Made by a program: the position numbers and the translations under genes. The notes under the pieces are model-generated. The model worked only from the letters and a program-made list of their open reading frames with translations, did not search any database and was not told the DNA's origin. A DNA stretch of 34,799 bases from Candidatus Methanoperedens sp. (GTDB lineage Archaea; Halobacteriota; Methanosarcinia; Methanosarcinales; Methanoperedenaceae): assembly GCA_030650845.1 (NCBI GenBank), contig JAUSDC010000108.1, forward strand, positions 1-34,799, read 5' to 3'. Positions within the stretch are counted from its first letter, which is position 1. Every line of letters begins with the position of its first letter. Below, piece by piece: positions 24,702 through 32,736 of this stretch.

Positions 24702-25952
24702 ATGAAGAAATGGAATCAGCAATACCATGACAAATTCAAGGCATTTGCTCTGATACATAAAGTATGGGATCAAAAGAACCTTGAAAAGGCATGGAAAAGC
24801 GTAAAAGCAAATAGAGGAAGTGCCGGAATCGACAACATAACCATTGAACAATTCGAACAAAATCTATCACAGAATTTAGCCGAAATACAGAGACTACTTA
24901 AAGAGAAACGCTATGAACCAAGCCCGGTCTTAAGAATATTGATCCCAAAAGATAACGGGAAGATGAGGAAACTTGGGATTCCTACAGTGAGAGACAGAGT
25001 AGTCCAGCAGGCATTAAAGAACGTACTTGAACCCATCTTTGAAGAAATATTCCTGCCCCAGAGCCATGGTTACAGACCCAACACTAATGCCCATGCGGCA
25101 ATAAGGAAGGGTGAAGCATTCCTTGAAAGAGGCTACCACTGGGTAGTGGATGCCGATATTGAAGGATTCTTCGATCATGTTGACCATCAAATAATGATGG
25201 ATCTTGTATGTGAAAAGATCGCAGACGGCAGAGTTCTTTCTCTCATAGAATCGTTCCTGAAAAGCGGAATAATGAATGAAGGCATATTCGAGGAGAGCAT
25301 AGAAGGCACTCCTCAGGGCGGAAACCTCAGCCCGCTGCTGTCGAATATTTATCTGAATCACTTCGATAGGAGAATGGGCGATTATGGTTACCTGCTGCTT
25401 AGATACGCAGATGACATCGTTATTTTCTGCAAGTTCGAATCAGATGCAGAAGATGCACTGAAACGAGCAAAGGAGATTCTGGAGGGAGAGTTAAAATTGA
25501 AACTCAGTCCTGAAAAGACAAAGGTCGTCCATGCAAGAAAGAAAGGGGTTGAGTTCCTTGGTTTTCACTTCAATGGAAGATGGAGAAGACCAAGGGATAA
25601 AGCAAGGAAGAAGTTCAAAGAAGATATAAAATACAGGACAAGACGGAATCAGCCTGTAAACATTGAAACTGTAATACGACTTCTCAATCCCGTAATTCGG
25701 GGTTGGGGAAACTATTTTAAAGGCGGTACTGTGAAGAAATTGTACGGAGAACTCGATGGTTATATTCGGGGACGTTTGAGAAGCTTCAAGGCTAAAAGGC
25801 GTACCCAGAAGACTATTTTATATACGCTTCCTCAATCAGAGCTTAAAGAAAAGGGGCTGATTTCTCTTTCTTCGTTGCTGAATGAATCCATCTCCTGCAA
25901 AGGGAAAAGCCAGACGAAAGCCGTGTACGGGAAATCCGTTTGCACGGTTTGA
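24702..25952 (+). CDS. ltrA: Group II intron reverse transcriptase/maturase
   Basis: 416 residues. Reverse transcriptase blocks run from GIPTVRDRVVQQALKNVLEP through SHGYRPN, VVDADIEGFFDHVDH and GTPQGGNLSPLLSNIYL to YADD (235-238) and LKLSPEKTKVVH. The maturase (X) domain includes VIRGWGNYFKGG (about 325-340). There is no HNH endonuclease domain, in line with its short length. The protein helps splice the intron and copies it into new sites. The reading frame runs through intron domain V and its TGA is the last three bases of that domain, so the C-terminal dozen residues are dictated by ribozyme structure. Active-site residues are intact and the protein may be functional. Confidence 0.93.
   Translation: MKKWNQQYHDKFKAFALIHKVWDQKNLEKAWKSVKANRGSAGIDNITIEQFEQNLSQNLAEIQRLLKEKRYEPSPVLRILIPKDNGKMRKLGIPTVRDRVVQQALKNVLEPIFEEIFLPQSHGYRPNTNAHAAIRKGEAFLERGYHWVVDADIEGFFDHVDHQIMMDLVCEKIADGRVLSLIESFLKSGIMNEGIFEESIEGTPQGGNLSPLLSNIYLNHFDRRMGDYGYLLLRYADDIVIFCKFESDAEDALKRAKEILEGELKLKLSPEKTKVVHARKKGVEFLGFHFNGRWRRPRDKARKKFKEDIKYRTRRNQPVNIETVIRLLNPVIRGWGNYFKGGTVKKLYGELDGYIRGRLRSFKAKRRTQKTILYTLPQSELKEKGLISLSSLLNESISCKGKSQTKAVYGKSVCTV
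25919..25952 (+). ncRNA. Group II intron domain V
   Basis: 34 bases beginning AGCCGTG and ending CACGGTTTGA. The outer stem AGCCGUG/CACGGUU includes the catalytic AGC triad at 25919-25921. The inner stem ACGG/CCGU is capped by a GAAA-type loop. Domain VI follows directly. Confidence 0.8.
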
Positions 25953-26063
25953 TGAGGAGGTGGAGGTTGAAAGACCTCTGCTTTACTCTACTACCCCTTG
26001 GAATAAACACTTTCACCCCACTATCATAAGCGACATATACTCTAAAAATAATGTCGATAGCGC

Positions 26064-27233
26064 ATGAGAACAACATATCAGTTCAGAGCATATCCAAACA
26101 AGAATTCTGAGGTCAATTCTATTAGAACCCTCTCCACATGCAGATGTCTCTATAACGATTCTCTTGCTGAAAGAAAACGACAGGCAGAGCTTAATCGATT
26201 AAAAAAAATATTTGATGTATTCCCGTGGGGAAAACCTGAATGGATAAACTATTATGATCAGGCAAACGAACTATCAGGATCAAAAACCGATTTTCAAAAC
26301 GAAGTTCACTCTCAGGTACTCCAAAACGTCTTGAAAAGAGTGGATATAAGTTTCAAGAATTTCTTTAATGGCTTCGGTTATCCCCGGTTTCAGGGGCGGG
26401 ATAGGTATAATAGTTTCACATATCCACAATCGGGTTTTGAACTGAAAGATGGAAAACTTATTCTTTCGAAAATAGGAACTTTCAAGATCATCCTTCATCG
26501 AAAGATCGAAGGTAAAATCAAGACCTGTACCATCAAAAAAGATATCGATCAATGGTACGTTTCCTTTTCATGTGAAATCGAAGAACCTGTCCCGGTCGAG
26601 ATCAAGACCAAAACTGGAATCGATGTTGGCTTAATCGATTTGATAACCTTGAGCAACGGGGAACAGATCAAACCTCCAAAGTTCTTGCGAGGATCTGAGG
26701 ATAAACTAACGCAGGAACAGAAGCGGTTAAGCCGGAAAAAGCTCGGTTCAAAGAACCGGAATAAGCAACGGGTGATAGTATCAAAAGTACATCGAAGGAT
26801 CAGGAATCAGAGAAAAGATTTTGCTCATAAACTATCAAAAGATCTTGTAGATACCTATGACCTCATCAAATTCGAGGATTTGCAGATAAAGAACATGGTG
26901 CAGAACCATCGTCTTGCTAAATCCATATCAGATGCAGGGTGGTATCAGTTAATGAATTTCACGAAATCCAAGGCAGAATGTGCCGGGAAGAGAGTTGAAT
27001 TCGTTAATCCATCAGGAACATCACAGACCTGTATATGTGGTTTAAGTGTCCCTAAAGACCTTTCAGTGAGGGTACATATTTGTCCTTCCTGTGGTCTTGT
27101 GATGGGAAGAGATCAAGTGTCTGCGATATTGATAGAGAATATACCAAGCTGTACCGTAGGAACTACGGGAATTCAAGACCGTCAAGGACTCTCAAGCAGA
27201 GAGCCGATGCAGCGGTACGCCCAAGCCCTTTAG
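26064..27233 (+). CDS. tnpB: TnpB, RNA-guided nuclease of an IS200/IS605-family element
   Basis: A 389-residue TnpB with an OrfB N-terminus (YQFRAYPNK ... CRCLYNDSLAERK). RuvC residues are Asp187 (GIDVG), Glu271 (FEDLQ) and Asp350 (GRDQVSA, where DRDxNAA is usual). The zinc ribbon reads C323-x-C325 ... C340-PSC343; the first pair is one residue shorter than the usual CxxC. TnpB cuts DNA guided by an RNA from the element's right end and helps retain the element. No tnpA is present, so it would depend on a transposase elsewhere. It lies between the group II intron and the stop codon of phaB2. The changed zinc pair may mean reduced activity. Confidence 0.92.
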   Translation: MRTTYQFRAYPNKNSEVNSIRTLSTCRCLYNDSLAERKRQAELNRLKKIFDVFPWGKPEWINYYDQANELSGSKTDFQNEVHSQVLQNVLKRVDISFKNFFNGFGYPRFQGRDRYNSFTYPQSGFELKDGKLILSKIGTFKIILHRKIEGKIKTCTIKKDIDQWYVSFSCEIEEPVPVEIKTKTGIDVGLIDLITLSNGEQIKPPKFLRGSEDKLTQEQKRLSRKKLGSKNRNKQRVIVSKVHRRIRNQRKDFAHKLSKDLVDTYDLIKFEDLQIKNMVQNHRLAKSISDAGWYQLMNFTKSKAECAGKRVEFVNPSGTSQTCICGLSVPKDLSVRVHICPSCGLVMGRDQVSAILIENIPSCTVGTTGIQDRQGLSSREPMQRYAQAL

Positions 27234-27248
27234 GGTTGGGTAGTTCAC
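27220..27248 (+). mobile_element. Right end of the TnpB element
   Basis: CCCAA-g-CCC-TTTA-GGG-TTGGG (27220-27240) is a hairpin overlapping the tnpB stop, as is typical of IS605-type right ends and of the guide RNA 3' part. TAGTTCAC follows and likely marks the end of the element at about 27248. Bases beyond it belong to phaB2 and would act as the guide. Confidence 0.65.
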
Positions 27249-27985
27249 TATATTACTAACCCCCCATCCACACAAAGTACTGCTCCATTAACAAAGTTTG
27301 CCTCGTCTGAAGCAAGATACAAATATGCATTCGCAACATCTTTTGGTTCGCCAAGTCTGCGCAATGGAGTTTTTTCTTTCATCATTTCAAGGATTTTATC
27401 AGGCACGCTTGAGGTCATCGGAGTCTGTATGAATCCAGGCGCTACTGAATTAACACGAATCCCTTTTCTCCCCAATTCCTTAGCCAGGGTCTTTGTCATA
27501 CCGATAAGACCGGCTTTAGTTGCAGCATAATTGACCTGCCCAACATTGCCATTTAATCCTACAATAGAGGATGTGTTAATGATCACGCCATTCCCCTGGT
27601 TTATCATAACCTCAACCACTGCCTGAGTACAATTAAAAACTCCTTTGAGGTTTATATCAATGACCCTATCCCACTGTTCTTCTGTCATCTTAAATATAAG
27701 TGCATCCTGGACAATGCCTGCATTATTTATCAAAACATCTATTTTACCATATTTTTCCATAGTAGTTTTAACCATCTGTTTTGATTGTTCTCTATTGGTT
27801 ACATCCAATTTTACGAAAAATCCCTCCCCATTTTTCTTGATCTCAACAACTGTCTCCTCCCCAGCCTTTTCATTCACATCGGCGACAACTACTTTAGCTC
27901 CTTCTCTTGCAAACAGGAGTGCAGTTTCTTTACCAATACCGCTTCCCGCTCCTGTAATAATTACGACCTTGTTTTCAAGTCTCAT
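27248..27985 (-). CDS. phaB: Acetoacetyl-CoA reductase (PhaB/FabG family), copy 2
   Basis: A 245-residue SDR, about 88 % like copy 1 by hand count, with TGAGSGIG, NNAG, SS and YAATK all intact. It should also reduce acetoacetyl-CoA. It overlaps the phaC2 stop by ATGA. Its last codons (LVI then TAG) reach the edge of the TnpB element, so part of the stop codon may come from the insertion. The phaA expected next is absent; only its first ~20 codons survive, at 23887-23906 and before, beyond the mobile elements. Confidence 0.9.
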   Translation of the reverse strand: MRLENKVVIITGAGSGIGKETALLFAREGAKVVVADVNEKAGEETVVEIKKNGEGFFVKLDVTNREQSKQMVKTTMEKYGKIDVLINNAGIVQDALIFKMTEEQWDRVIDINLKGVFNCTQAVVEVMINQGNGVIINTSSIVGLNGNVGQVNYAATKAGLIGMTKTLAKELGRKGIRVNSVAPGFIQTPMTSSVPDKILEMMKEKTPLRRLGEPKDVANAYLYLASDEANFVNGAVLCVDGGLVI

Positions 27986-29172
27986 TTTTTGTTCACCTTT
28001 GATTTGCGCTTCTTTCTGTTTTGTTCAACCGTCTTTTCTTTGGCTAATTCAGGCAACTCTTCATTTCCGGATTCAGTCTTTTCGTCTCCTTTTCCATCGA
28101 GAAGAGACCTGGGCTTCAACCACGCTGCGATCTTTGGGCAGACCTCTTTCTGGGATTTTGAGCCCACAAAGATGCCGATGTGCCCGGTCGGGAAAACAAG
28201 CATCTGTTTATCCGCACTTGATACGGCATCGTTAAGGGGAATGCTCGCAGCGTTGGGAACCAGGTGATCCGTTTCGGCCATGACGTTAAGAAGGGGCATT
28301 GTGATATTTTTCAAATTGATCTTCTTTCCATCGAGTATCATCTCGTTCTTGATGAGGAGGTTCTTCTGGTAGCAGTCTTTCATGAACTGCCTGAAGGTTT
28401 CTCCGGCCTGGTCAGGACTGTCAAATATCCATTTTTCCATCCTGAGGAAATTCTTGATATAATCTTCATTTCGAATTGCACATGTTGTATCATCCGGATT
28501 GCATTCGATCCGATCGAACATACCTACATACTTATCGATCATAAGCCTGAATGGGTCAAGTAGCAAGAACCCTGAATTCAGAAAATCTCCGGGTACTATT
28601 CCATAGTAGTCCACGATTTTATCCACGTCTAAGCTTTTTGCCCAGAGATGAAGAAGTCCTTTATCAGTATCGAAGTTCACAGGAGTCACTAGCGTAACCA
28701 GGTTTTTCACCTTTTCAGGATGCATTGCGGCATACATCACAGAAAAAGTTCCGCCCTGACATACTCCGAGCAGGGTGATCTTATCCAATCCAGACCGCTC
28801 CCTGATCTTATCCACAGCATTATTTATATAACCGTTCACATAATCATCAAGTGTGAGATATCTGTCTGCACCTGATGGATATCCCCAGTCAATGACATAA
28901 ACATCAAAACCTTCCTCCAAAAGCTTCTTTATCACACTCTTATCAGGTTGGAGATCCAGAATGTAGTATCGGTTCACGAGTGCATACACTATGAGTATTG
29001 GAACCAGATGTGGTTTTTCCACTATTGGGATATAATGGATAAGTTTCATCTTATCTTCACTAAATATTAACTCAGAAGGCGTTGTTCCAACCGAAAATTC
29101 GGGTGGTTTCAGGAATAATTCCATTCCACATTTGAATTTCTCAAAATCTTCAATTAAATTAAGTATGTTCAT
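27982..29172 (-). CDS. phaC: Class III PHA synthase catalytic subunit, copy 2
   Basis: A 396-residue PhaC closely matching copy 1, with GVCQGG (Cys138), AETDHLVP (Asp302) and PTGHIG (His331), plus the same basic tail (VEQNRKKRKSKVNKK). All catalytic residues are present, so it could be active if a PhaE partner is supplied, for example from locus 1, since its own phaE is damaged. Its ATG overlaps the end of the phaE2 frame. Confidence 0.94.
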   Translation of the reverse strand: MNILNLIEDFEKFKCGMELFLKPPEFSVGTTPSELIFSEDKMKLIHYIPIVEKPHLVPILIVYALVNRYYILDLQPDKSVIKKLLEEGFDVYVIDWGYPSGADRYLTLDDYVNGYINNAVDKIRERSGLDKITLLGVCQGGTFSVMYAAMHPEKVKNLVTLVTPVNFDTDKGLLHLWAKSLDVDKIVDYYGIVPGDFLNSGFLLLDPFRLMIDKYVGMFDRIECNPDDTTCAIRNEDYIKNFLRMEKWIFDSPDQAGETFRQFMKDCYQKNLLIKNEMILDGKKINLKNITMPLLNVMAETDHLVPNAASIPLNDAVSSADKQMLVFPTGHIGIFVGSKSQKEVCPKIAAWLKPRSLLDGKGDEKTESGNEELPELAKEKTVEQNRKKRKSKVNKK

Positions 29173-29661
29173 GTCATATCCTTACAACCCTCTTTTTTCT
29201 CTTTTAGTTCTTTGATCTGGATGGTCAGTTCCTTTACTGTTTTCTTGAGAGAATATAACTCTTTATTGATCTCGTCGATTTCCGTCTTTGTGGGGAGATT
29301 CATGGGTTTCAGATAATTCTCTTCAAGCATTTCCCTATTGTATTTTTGAAAATCCATTAAATACGAATTCAATTTCCCTATGTCAGACACAAAGTGACCT
29401 GATTTCGAGAATTCCTTGAAGGTCTCGCTATACGTCTCCATCCAGACATTGTAAAAATGCTTATATTTGTCGGGACTGATTTCCCCTTCCATATAGGTTG
29501 CAGTCTTTTCCTGCACTTTGCGCATTGCTTCCATGAATAAACTCTGTAAATTGGAACTGGTTTCCATCCCTGCCATATAAAGGTTAACAAATGTAGAGAA
29601 AACCTTCATCATTAATGGATTTTTCCATACTTTTACCTTTTTTTAGATCCGAAGAACTCAT
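29169..29661 (-). pseudogene. phaE: PhaE-like gene, copy 2, damaged by an internal deletion
   Basis: The ATG at 29661 overlaps the upstream stop as ATGA, as in copy 1, and starts MSSSDLKKGKSMEKS. Compared with copy 1 (MSESDGLNMEKS...EKMMKG), about 38 codons are missing and 4 stray bases remain, a net loss of about 110 bases. The frame then ends after 10 more codons. Downstream, from the ATG at 29612, 147 codons matching the rest of PhaE are open, including the KYKHFYNVWMETYSETF module and the coiled coil, with a 7-residue longer end (GCKDMT). A shortened PhaE from 29612 could be made by reinitiation, but the N-terminal module is lost. Confidence 0.8.
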
Positions 29662-30719
29662 TTTTTATTCTTTCCAGGATACGCAGAGGCTGAACCGATA
29701 TCTGATCTCACCCACATCTTTGACATCTTGGTAAATGTGTCAGCGTACATCTTAGCCATGACCTTTACAGGCTCCATTATATCTTTCATAGGGCCTCCAA
29801 CTGTGGGCATATCCTCAAAAAAGCTATCAAAGGCCTTTTCATACATCTTTACCCATAGATTATAGAATTCTTCATACTCCTCTGGATCAGAGGTTTGTTT
29901 GGACATTTCCTTAGCCTTTTCGGACATTTTTTCAAGCGCTGCTATCCAGGATTTGTACACACCCAGATAAATGTCGGAACTCTTTACAAAATGCTCGAAC
30001 ATTTCACCCGTTGGCTCCATGGACTTGACATATTTGTCATATATCTCATTATATGTATCCACCCATAAGGTATAATATTCCTTATAGGCTTCCGGGTCTG
30101 CATCTCCCCGAGAGATTTCTGCCGTTTTCTCGGAAAGTTTCAGCATGGATTCATTCAGTGGCTCCCAAAGCTGTGAGTATGATTTCTTCCATAGTTTTGA
30201 CATCTGCAAAAAGCTCCCTGAGTAGATGTCTGGTATGCCCATATAATTCCCAAATATCTCTTTTGTACTTTCTTTAGCCGACAGTTCTAAAAACTCATCG
30301 AATATTTTTTCATAAGACTTCATCCAGATATCATAGCATTCTTTAAATTTTGCAGGATCTGGTTCGCCCTGGAGTATCTCTTTTGTCTTCCTGGAATTCT
30401 CTTCCAACTCGGAAGTCCACGACTTGTAAAGTTTATTGGATTCCTCTGCACTTGATATAAATTTTTCAAGTGTTTCTTTATTTGATTTCGGTGTTGGGAT
30501 CGGATAAAATTTACCAAACGAATTCTGGTATGTTTTTATCCATTCATCATAGAATTCCCTGTATTTCTGTGGTGTCGCTTCTTTTGAGAGAAGAGACATC
30601 TTTTCTAACATATCTCCTGTGGATTCTATCCAGGGCTTGTATAGTTTCAAGTAGGAATCCTCCCACATTTTTGAAACTTCTCTTAATTCTTCTTTTCTTC
30701 CTTGGCTTTTCTTGACCAT
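29658..30719 (-). CDS. Repeat-built PhaE/phasin-like protein A2
   Basis: 353 residues, a close paralog of the protein at 9242-10273 with four modules (ATPQKYREFYDEW, PDPAKFKECYDIW, ADPEAYKEYYTLW, SDPEEYEEFYNLW) and the SAYPGK C-terminus. Its N-terminus (REVSKMWEDSYLKLYKPWIEST) is instead like that of the 375-residue protein at 10341-11468 (KMWEDSYLKLYKP), so it combines features of both. It is helical with no signal peptide. It begins the second PHA locus and its stop overlaps the phaE2 start. A granule-scaffold role is inferred from position. Confidence 0.75.
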   Translation of the reverse strand: MVKKSQGRKEELREVSKMWEDSYLKLYKPWIESTGDMLEKMSLLSKEATPQKYREFYDEWIKTYQNSFGKFYPIPTPKSNKETLEKFISSAEESNKLYKSWTSELEENSRKTKEILQGEPDPAKFKECYDIWMKSYEKIFDEFLELSAKESTKEIFGNYMGIPDIYSGSFLQMSKLWKKSYSQLWEPLNESMLKLSEKTAEISRGDADPEAYKEYYTLWVDTYNEIYDKYVKSMEPTGEMFEHFVKSSDIYLGVYKSWIAALEKMSEKAKEMSKQTSDPEEYEEFYNLWVKMYEKAFDSFFEDMPTVGGPMKDIMEPVKVMAKMYADTFTKMSKMWVRSDIGSASAYPGKNKK

Positions 30720-30777
30720 ATTATCTCACTCCATAATTTTTAATACTGTAGGCTATCGAAACGTTTTTATTTGGAAA

Positions 30778-31062
30778 TCACTTAAGTGATTCGATGAACT
30801 CGTCGATGGGTATCGCTTTATATGTCGCTGTTTTGATGCTGCCGCGAGATAAAATTTCAACAATTGCTTTGCCGACCGTGGCTTCATCATCCGCTTCCAC
30901 GATGGTCAAAAAGTCAAAATTTCCTAAGACCGCATACTGATCCAGCACTTTTACACCCATGTCTTTGAGCTCAGCATTTACTTCTTTCACTCTGCCAGGA
31001 TTCTTCTTGAGAGTCTTAGCACCTTCATCTGTCAGGTTAGAGATTATTATATATATTGCCAT
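30778..31062 (-). CDS. GYD-domain protein
   Basis: A 94-residue protein matching the GYD family, small ferredoxin-fold-like proteins: YIIISNLTDEGAKTLKKNPGR, then VLDQYAVLGNFDFLTIVEADDE where GxYD is common (here GNFD). The function of the family is poorly known. GGGAGGT lies seven bases before the ATG. It is downstream of the small cysteine protein and the suf genes on the same strand and may share their transcript. Confidence 0.85.
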   Translation of the reverse strand: MAIYIIISNLTDEGAKTLKKNPGRVKEVNAELKDMGVKVLDQYAVLGNFDFLTIVEADDEATVGKAIVEILSRGSIKTATYKAIPIDEFIESLK

Positions 31063-31113
31063 ATTTTATACCTCCCATTCCCTTAATTATAATCGCGCAA
31101 ACCTTGTCTACTT

Positions 31114-31386
31114 TTAAGAATTTGCCATTTCAATAAATTTTCTGCAATTATTACTGCATACAAGGAATTGTTCACTTGTTTTCATTTTAGCCCCGTGGGC
31201 TTCATCTGTATCAACCAATGTCCCGCAACATACTGTCCCTTCATTACTGCCAAATTCGACATTGATATTATCGGTTATCTCATACTCGGATTTTCCATAT
31301 ATTTCTTCAAACAATTCATCGGTATTTAATAGATACCTTGATCGTTCCAGATATATCTCCCCAAGCATATCTGCATATTCTTCCAT
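31114..31386 (-). CDS. Small cysteine-containing protein with LERSRYLLNTDELFEE motif
   Basis: About 90 residues. After LERSRYLLNTDELFEE, identical to the motif in the 89-residue protein at 11637-11906, comes an acidic stretch. Then follows a cysteine pattern (VCCGTLV ... FLVCSNNCRKF) that could bind zinc or an iron-sulfur cluster. It lies just downstream of sufB. GGAGGT is 11 bases before the ATG at 31386 and 2 before an in-frame GTG three codons earlier; both are imperfect. Function is unknown. Confidence 0.6.
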   Translation of the reverse strand: MEEYADMLGEIYLERSRYLLNTDELFEEIYGKSEYEITDNINVEFGSNEGTVCCGTLVDTDEAHGAKMKTSEQFLVCSNNCRKFIEMANS

Positions 31387-31519
31387 TGCTATCACTTACC
31401 TCCCGTTTTCCATAATTGGATACGCTTTCTTCTACAATAAAACTTTCGGTGAGAGCCGGTGCATTGGTGATTTGTTTTAGATATCCCGCCACCTTTAATA
31501 GTCTGATATCCTTGCTCAC
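31316..31519 (-). CDS. Possible small overlapping ORF after sufB
   Basis: A 67-codon frame whose GTG overlaps the sufB stop (GTGA). The first ~40 residues (KDIRLLKVAGYLKQITNAPA ... VEESVSNYGKREV) look protein-like; the rest overlaps the next gene in another frame. It may be a real coupled gene, or the area may hold a frameshifted, formerly longer version of the next gene. Confidence 0.3.
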   Translation of the reverse strand: MSKDIRLLKVAGYLKQITNAPALTESFIVEESVSNYGKREVSDSNGRICRYAWGDISGTIKVSIKYR

Positions 31520-32736
31520 ATAAGGGGCTCATCTCCCATCCTGACCGCCTTTTTTATTTCCCTTTTCAAGTGTTCAGGGATGCCCTTTATTTCGATATCC
31601 AGAAAACCTCCGACTATTACGGAGGTTGCCTCCTCACTATTCAATCCTCTTGCCATCAAATACTGAATTTCTTCCTCCGCAATCTTACCGACCGCTGCCT
31701 CGTGGGACATATCAATATTATTTACCCTTCCTTCAAGTTCAGGAATTGCATGAATACTTCCCTTTTCTGAGAGTATAAGTCCTCTACACTCTAGATGTCC
31801 CCTAATTCCTGGAACTTCACCTATAAGATGCCCCCTCGTAATAATATCACCTCCTCTGGTTATGGCTCTTGTGACAAGCTCAGCCCTGCTGCCCTTTGCT
31901 CTTAAGAAGACCCTTCCGCCTACATCCATTTTCGAACCTTCTCTTGCGAATAAAATGGTATTGAACCTCACAGTAGCATTCTCACCAACGCAGTATGCAG
32001 TCGGATACATCTGCAGAGTTTTTACAGGCTTCATGCAAACGTAATTGCTCATGAATATGCCGTTATCTTCCACAATTGCTCCTGTTCTTGGTCTTACCTC
32101 TACGTCCTCCGCCCAATTGTGGATCATTGTAAAAGTAACCATGGCGTTCTTCTTAATATAAAACTCTGAAACACCTATATGGAGACCTGTTCTCACCCTT
32201 GGGGCTGTTGTGCAGCCGGTTATGATATGAAGCTCAGAGCCCTCTTCAGCGATTATTATATTATGGACATTCTGCGCCAGACCGTCCTGGGTCATGTAGA
32301 GACATGCCTGTAGAGGAAACTCTACCTTTGCCCCGGGGAGTGCTCTTAAAAAATAGCCATGGTTTTGTTTTAGCTCAGCTTGAGCAGTGTATTTGTCCGC
32401 ATCCACGTTTACAGCCTTCCACCAGTAGTCCGGGAGCCAGTCGTATTTCTTAAGCGCCTCTGTGCTACTCATTACCTCCAGTCCACTTTTATAGGCGGAG
32501 GATAATATAACTGAATGATCCATTTGAAAAAATGACCCCGACCTACACGCCTCTTCTGCATCAACACCCACATGTATGGCTTTTTCCTTAACCTCACCGG
32601 ATAAATCCTTTAGCCTTTGAATCTTACCATGCTCCTTGGCTTCCACGGAATAAGCGTTAAGATCAATATCTGGACCAATAGCTGAGGGCTTTTTCTCGGC
32701 TTTCTTAGCCATCTCCCTGGGACTTACTTTAGACAT
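31516..32736 (-). CDS. sufB: SufB/SufD-family Fe-S cluster assembly scaffold
   Basis: A 406-residue protein of the SufBD fold. The central beta-helix region includes AQNVHNIIIAEEGSELHIITGC, FTMIHNWAEDVEVRPRTG and the C-terminal VNNIDMSHEAAVGKIAEEEIQYLMARGL, where the conserved His lies. With SufC it forms the ATP-dependent scaffold on which Fe-S clusters are built. Methanogen-type archaea use just these two genes. The start ATG at 32736 follows GAGGAG by eight bases and overlaps the sufC end by 13 bases. The many Fe-S proteins in region 1 would be clients. Confidence 0.93.
   Translation of the reverse strand: MSKVSPREMAKKAEKKPSAIGPDIDLNAYSVEAKEHGKIQRLKDLSGEVKEKAIHVGVDAEEACRSGSFFQMDHSVILSSAYKSGLEVMSSTEALKKYDWLPDYWWKAVNVDADKYTAQAELKQNHGYFLRALPGAKVEFPLQACLYMTQDGLAQNVHNIIIAEEGSELHIITGCTTAPRVRTGLHIGVSEFYIKKNAMVTFTMIHNWAEDVEVRPRTGAIVEDNGIFMSNYVCMKPVKTLQMYPTAYCVGENATVRFNTILFAREGSKMDVGGRVFLRAKGSRAELVTRAITRGGDIITRGHLIGEVPGIRGHLECRGLILSEKGSIHAIPELEGRVNNIDMSHEAAVGKIAEEEIQYLMARGLNSEEATSVIVGGFLDIEIKGIPEHLKREIKKAVRMGDEPLM

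Larger units (their letters stand above)
24105..25991 (+). mobile_element. Group II intron with encoded reverse transcriptase
   Basis: The proposed 5' end is GTGCG at 24105, followed by an ACGCT/AGCGT hairpin and GGTGC, as in domain I of group II introns. GGACGAACTCATAGTAGC at about 24430 is a phrase common in bacterial-type intron RNAs. The 3' part has a 34-base domain V (25919-25952) and a domain VI stem (GGAGGT/ACCTCT) with a bulged A at 25985. The intron should end near 25991 in CTAC, seven bases past the A. The ~600-base 5' region holds the ribozyme and no other gene. Boundaries are approximate; a second GTGCGACC at 24271 is a less likely 5' end. It lies between the phaA2 remnant and the TnpB element. 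Confidence 0.8.

Noticed and set aside
26031-26056. CGACAT/ATGTCG inverted repeat before tnpB as the element's left end
   Set aside because: Six paired bases with a 14-base loop is weak and no insertion target motif is evident; the left boundary stays undetermined.
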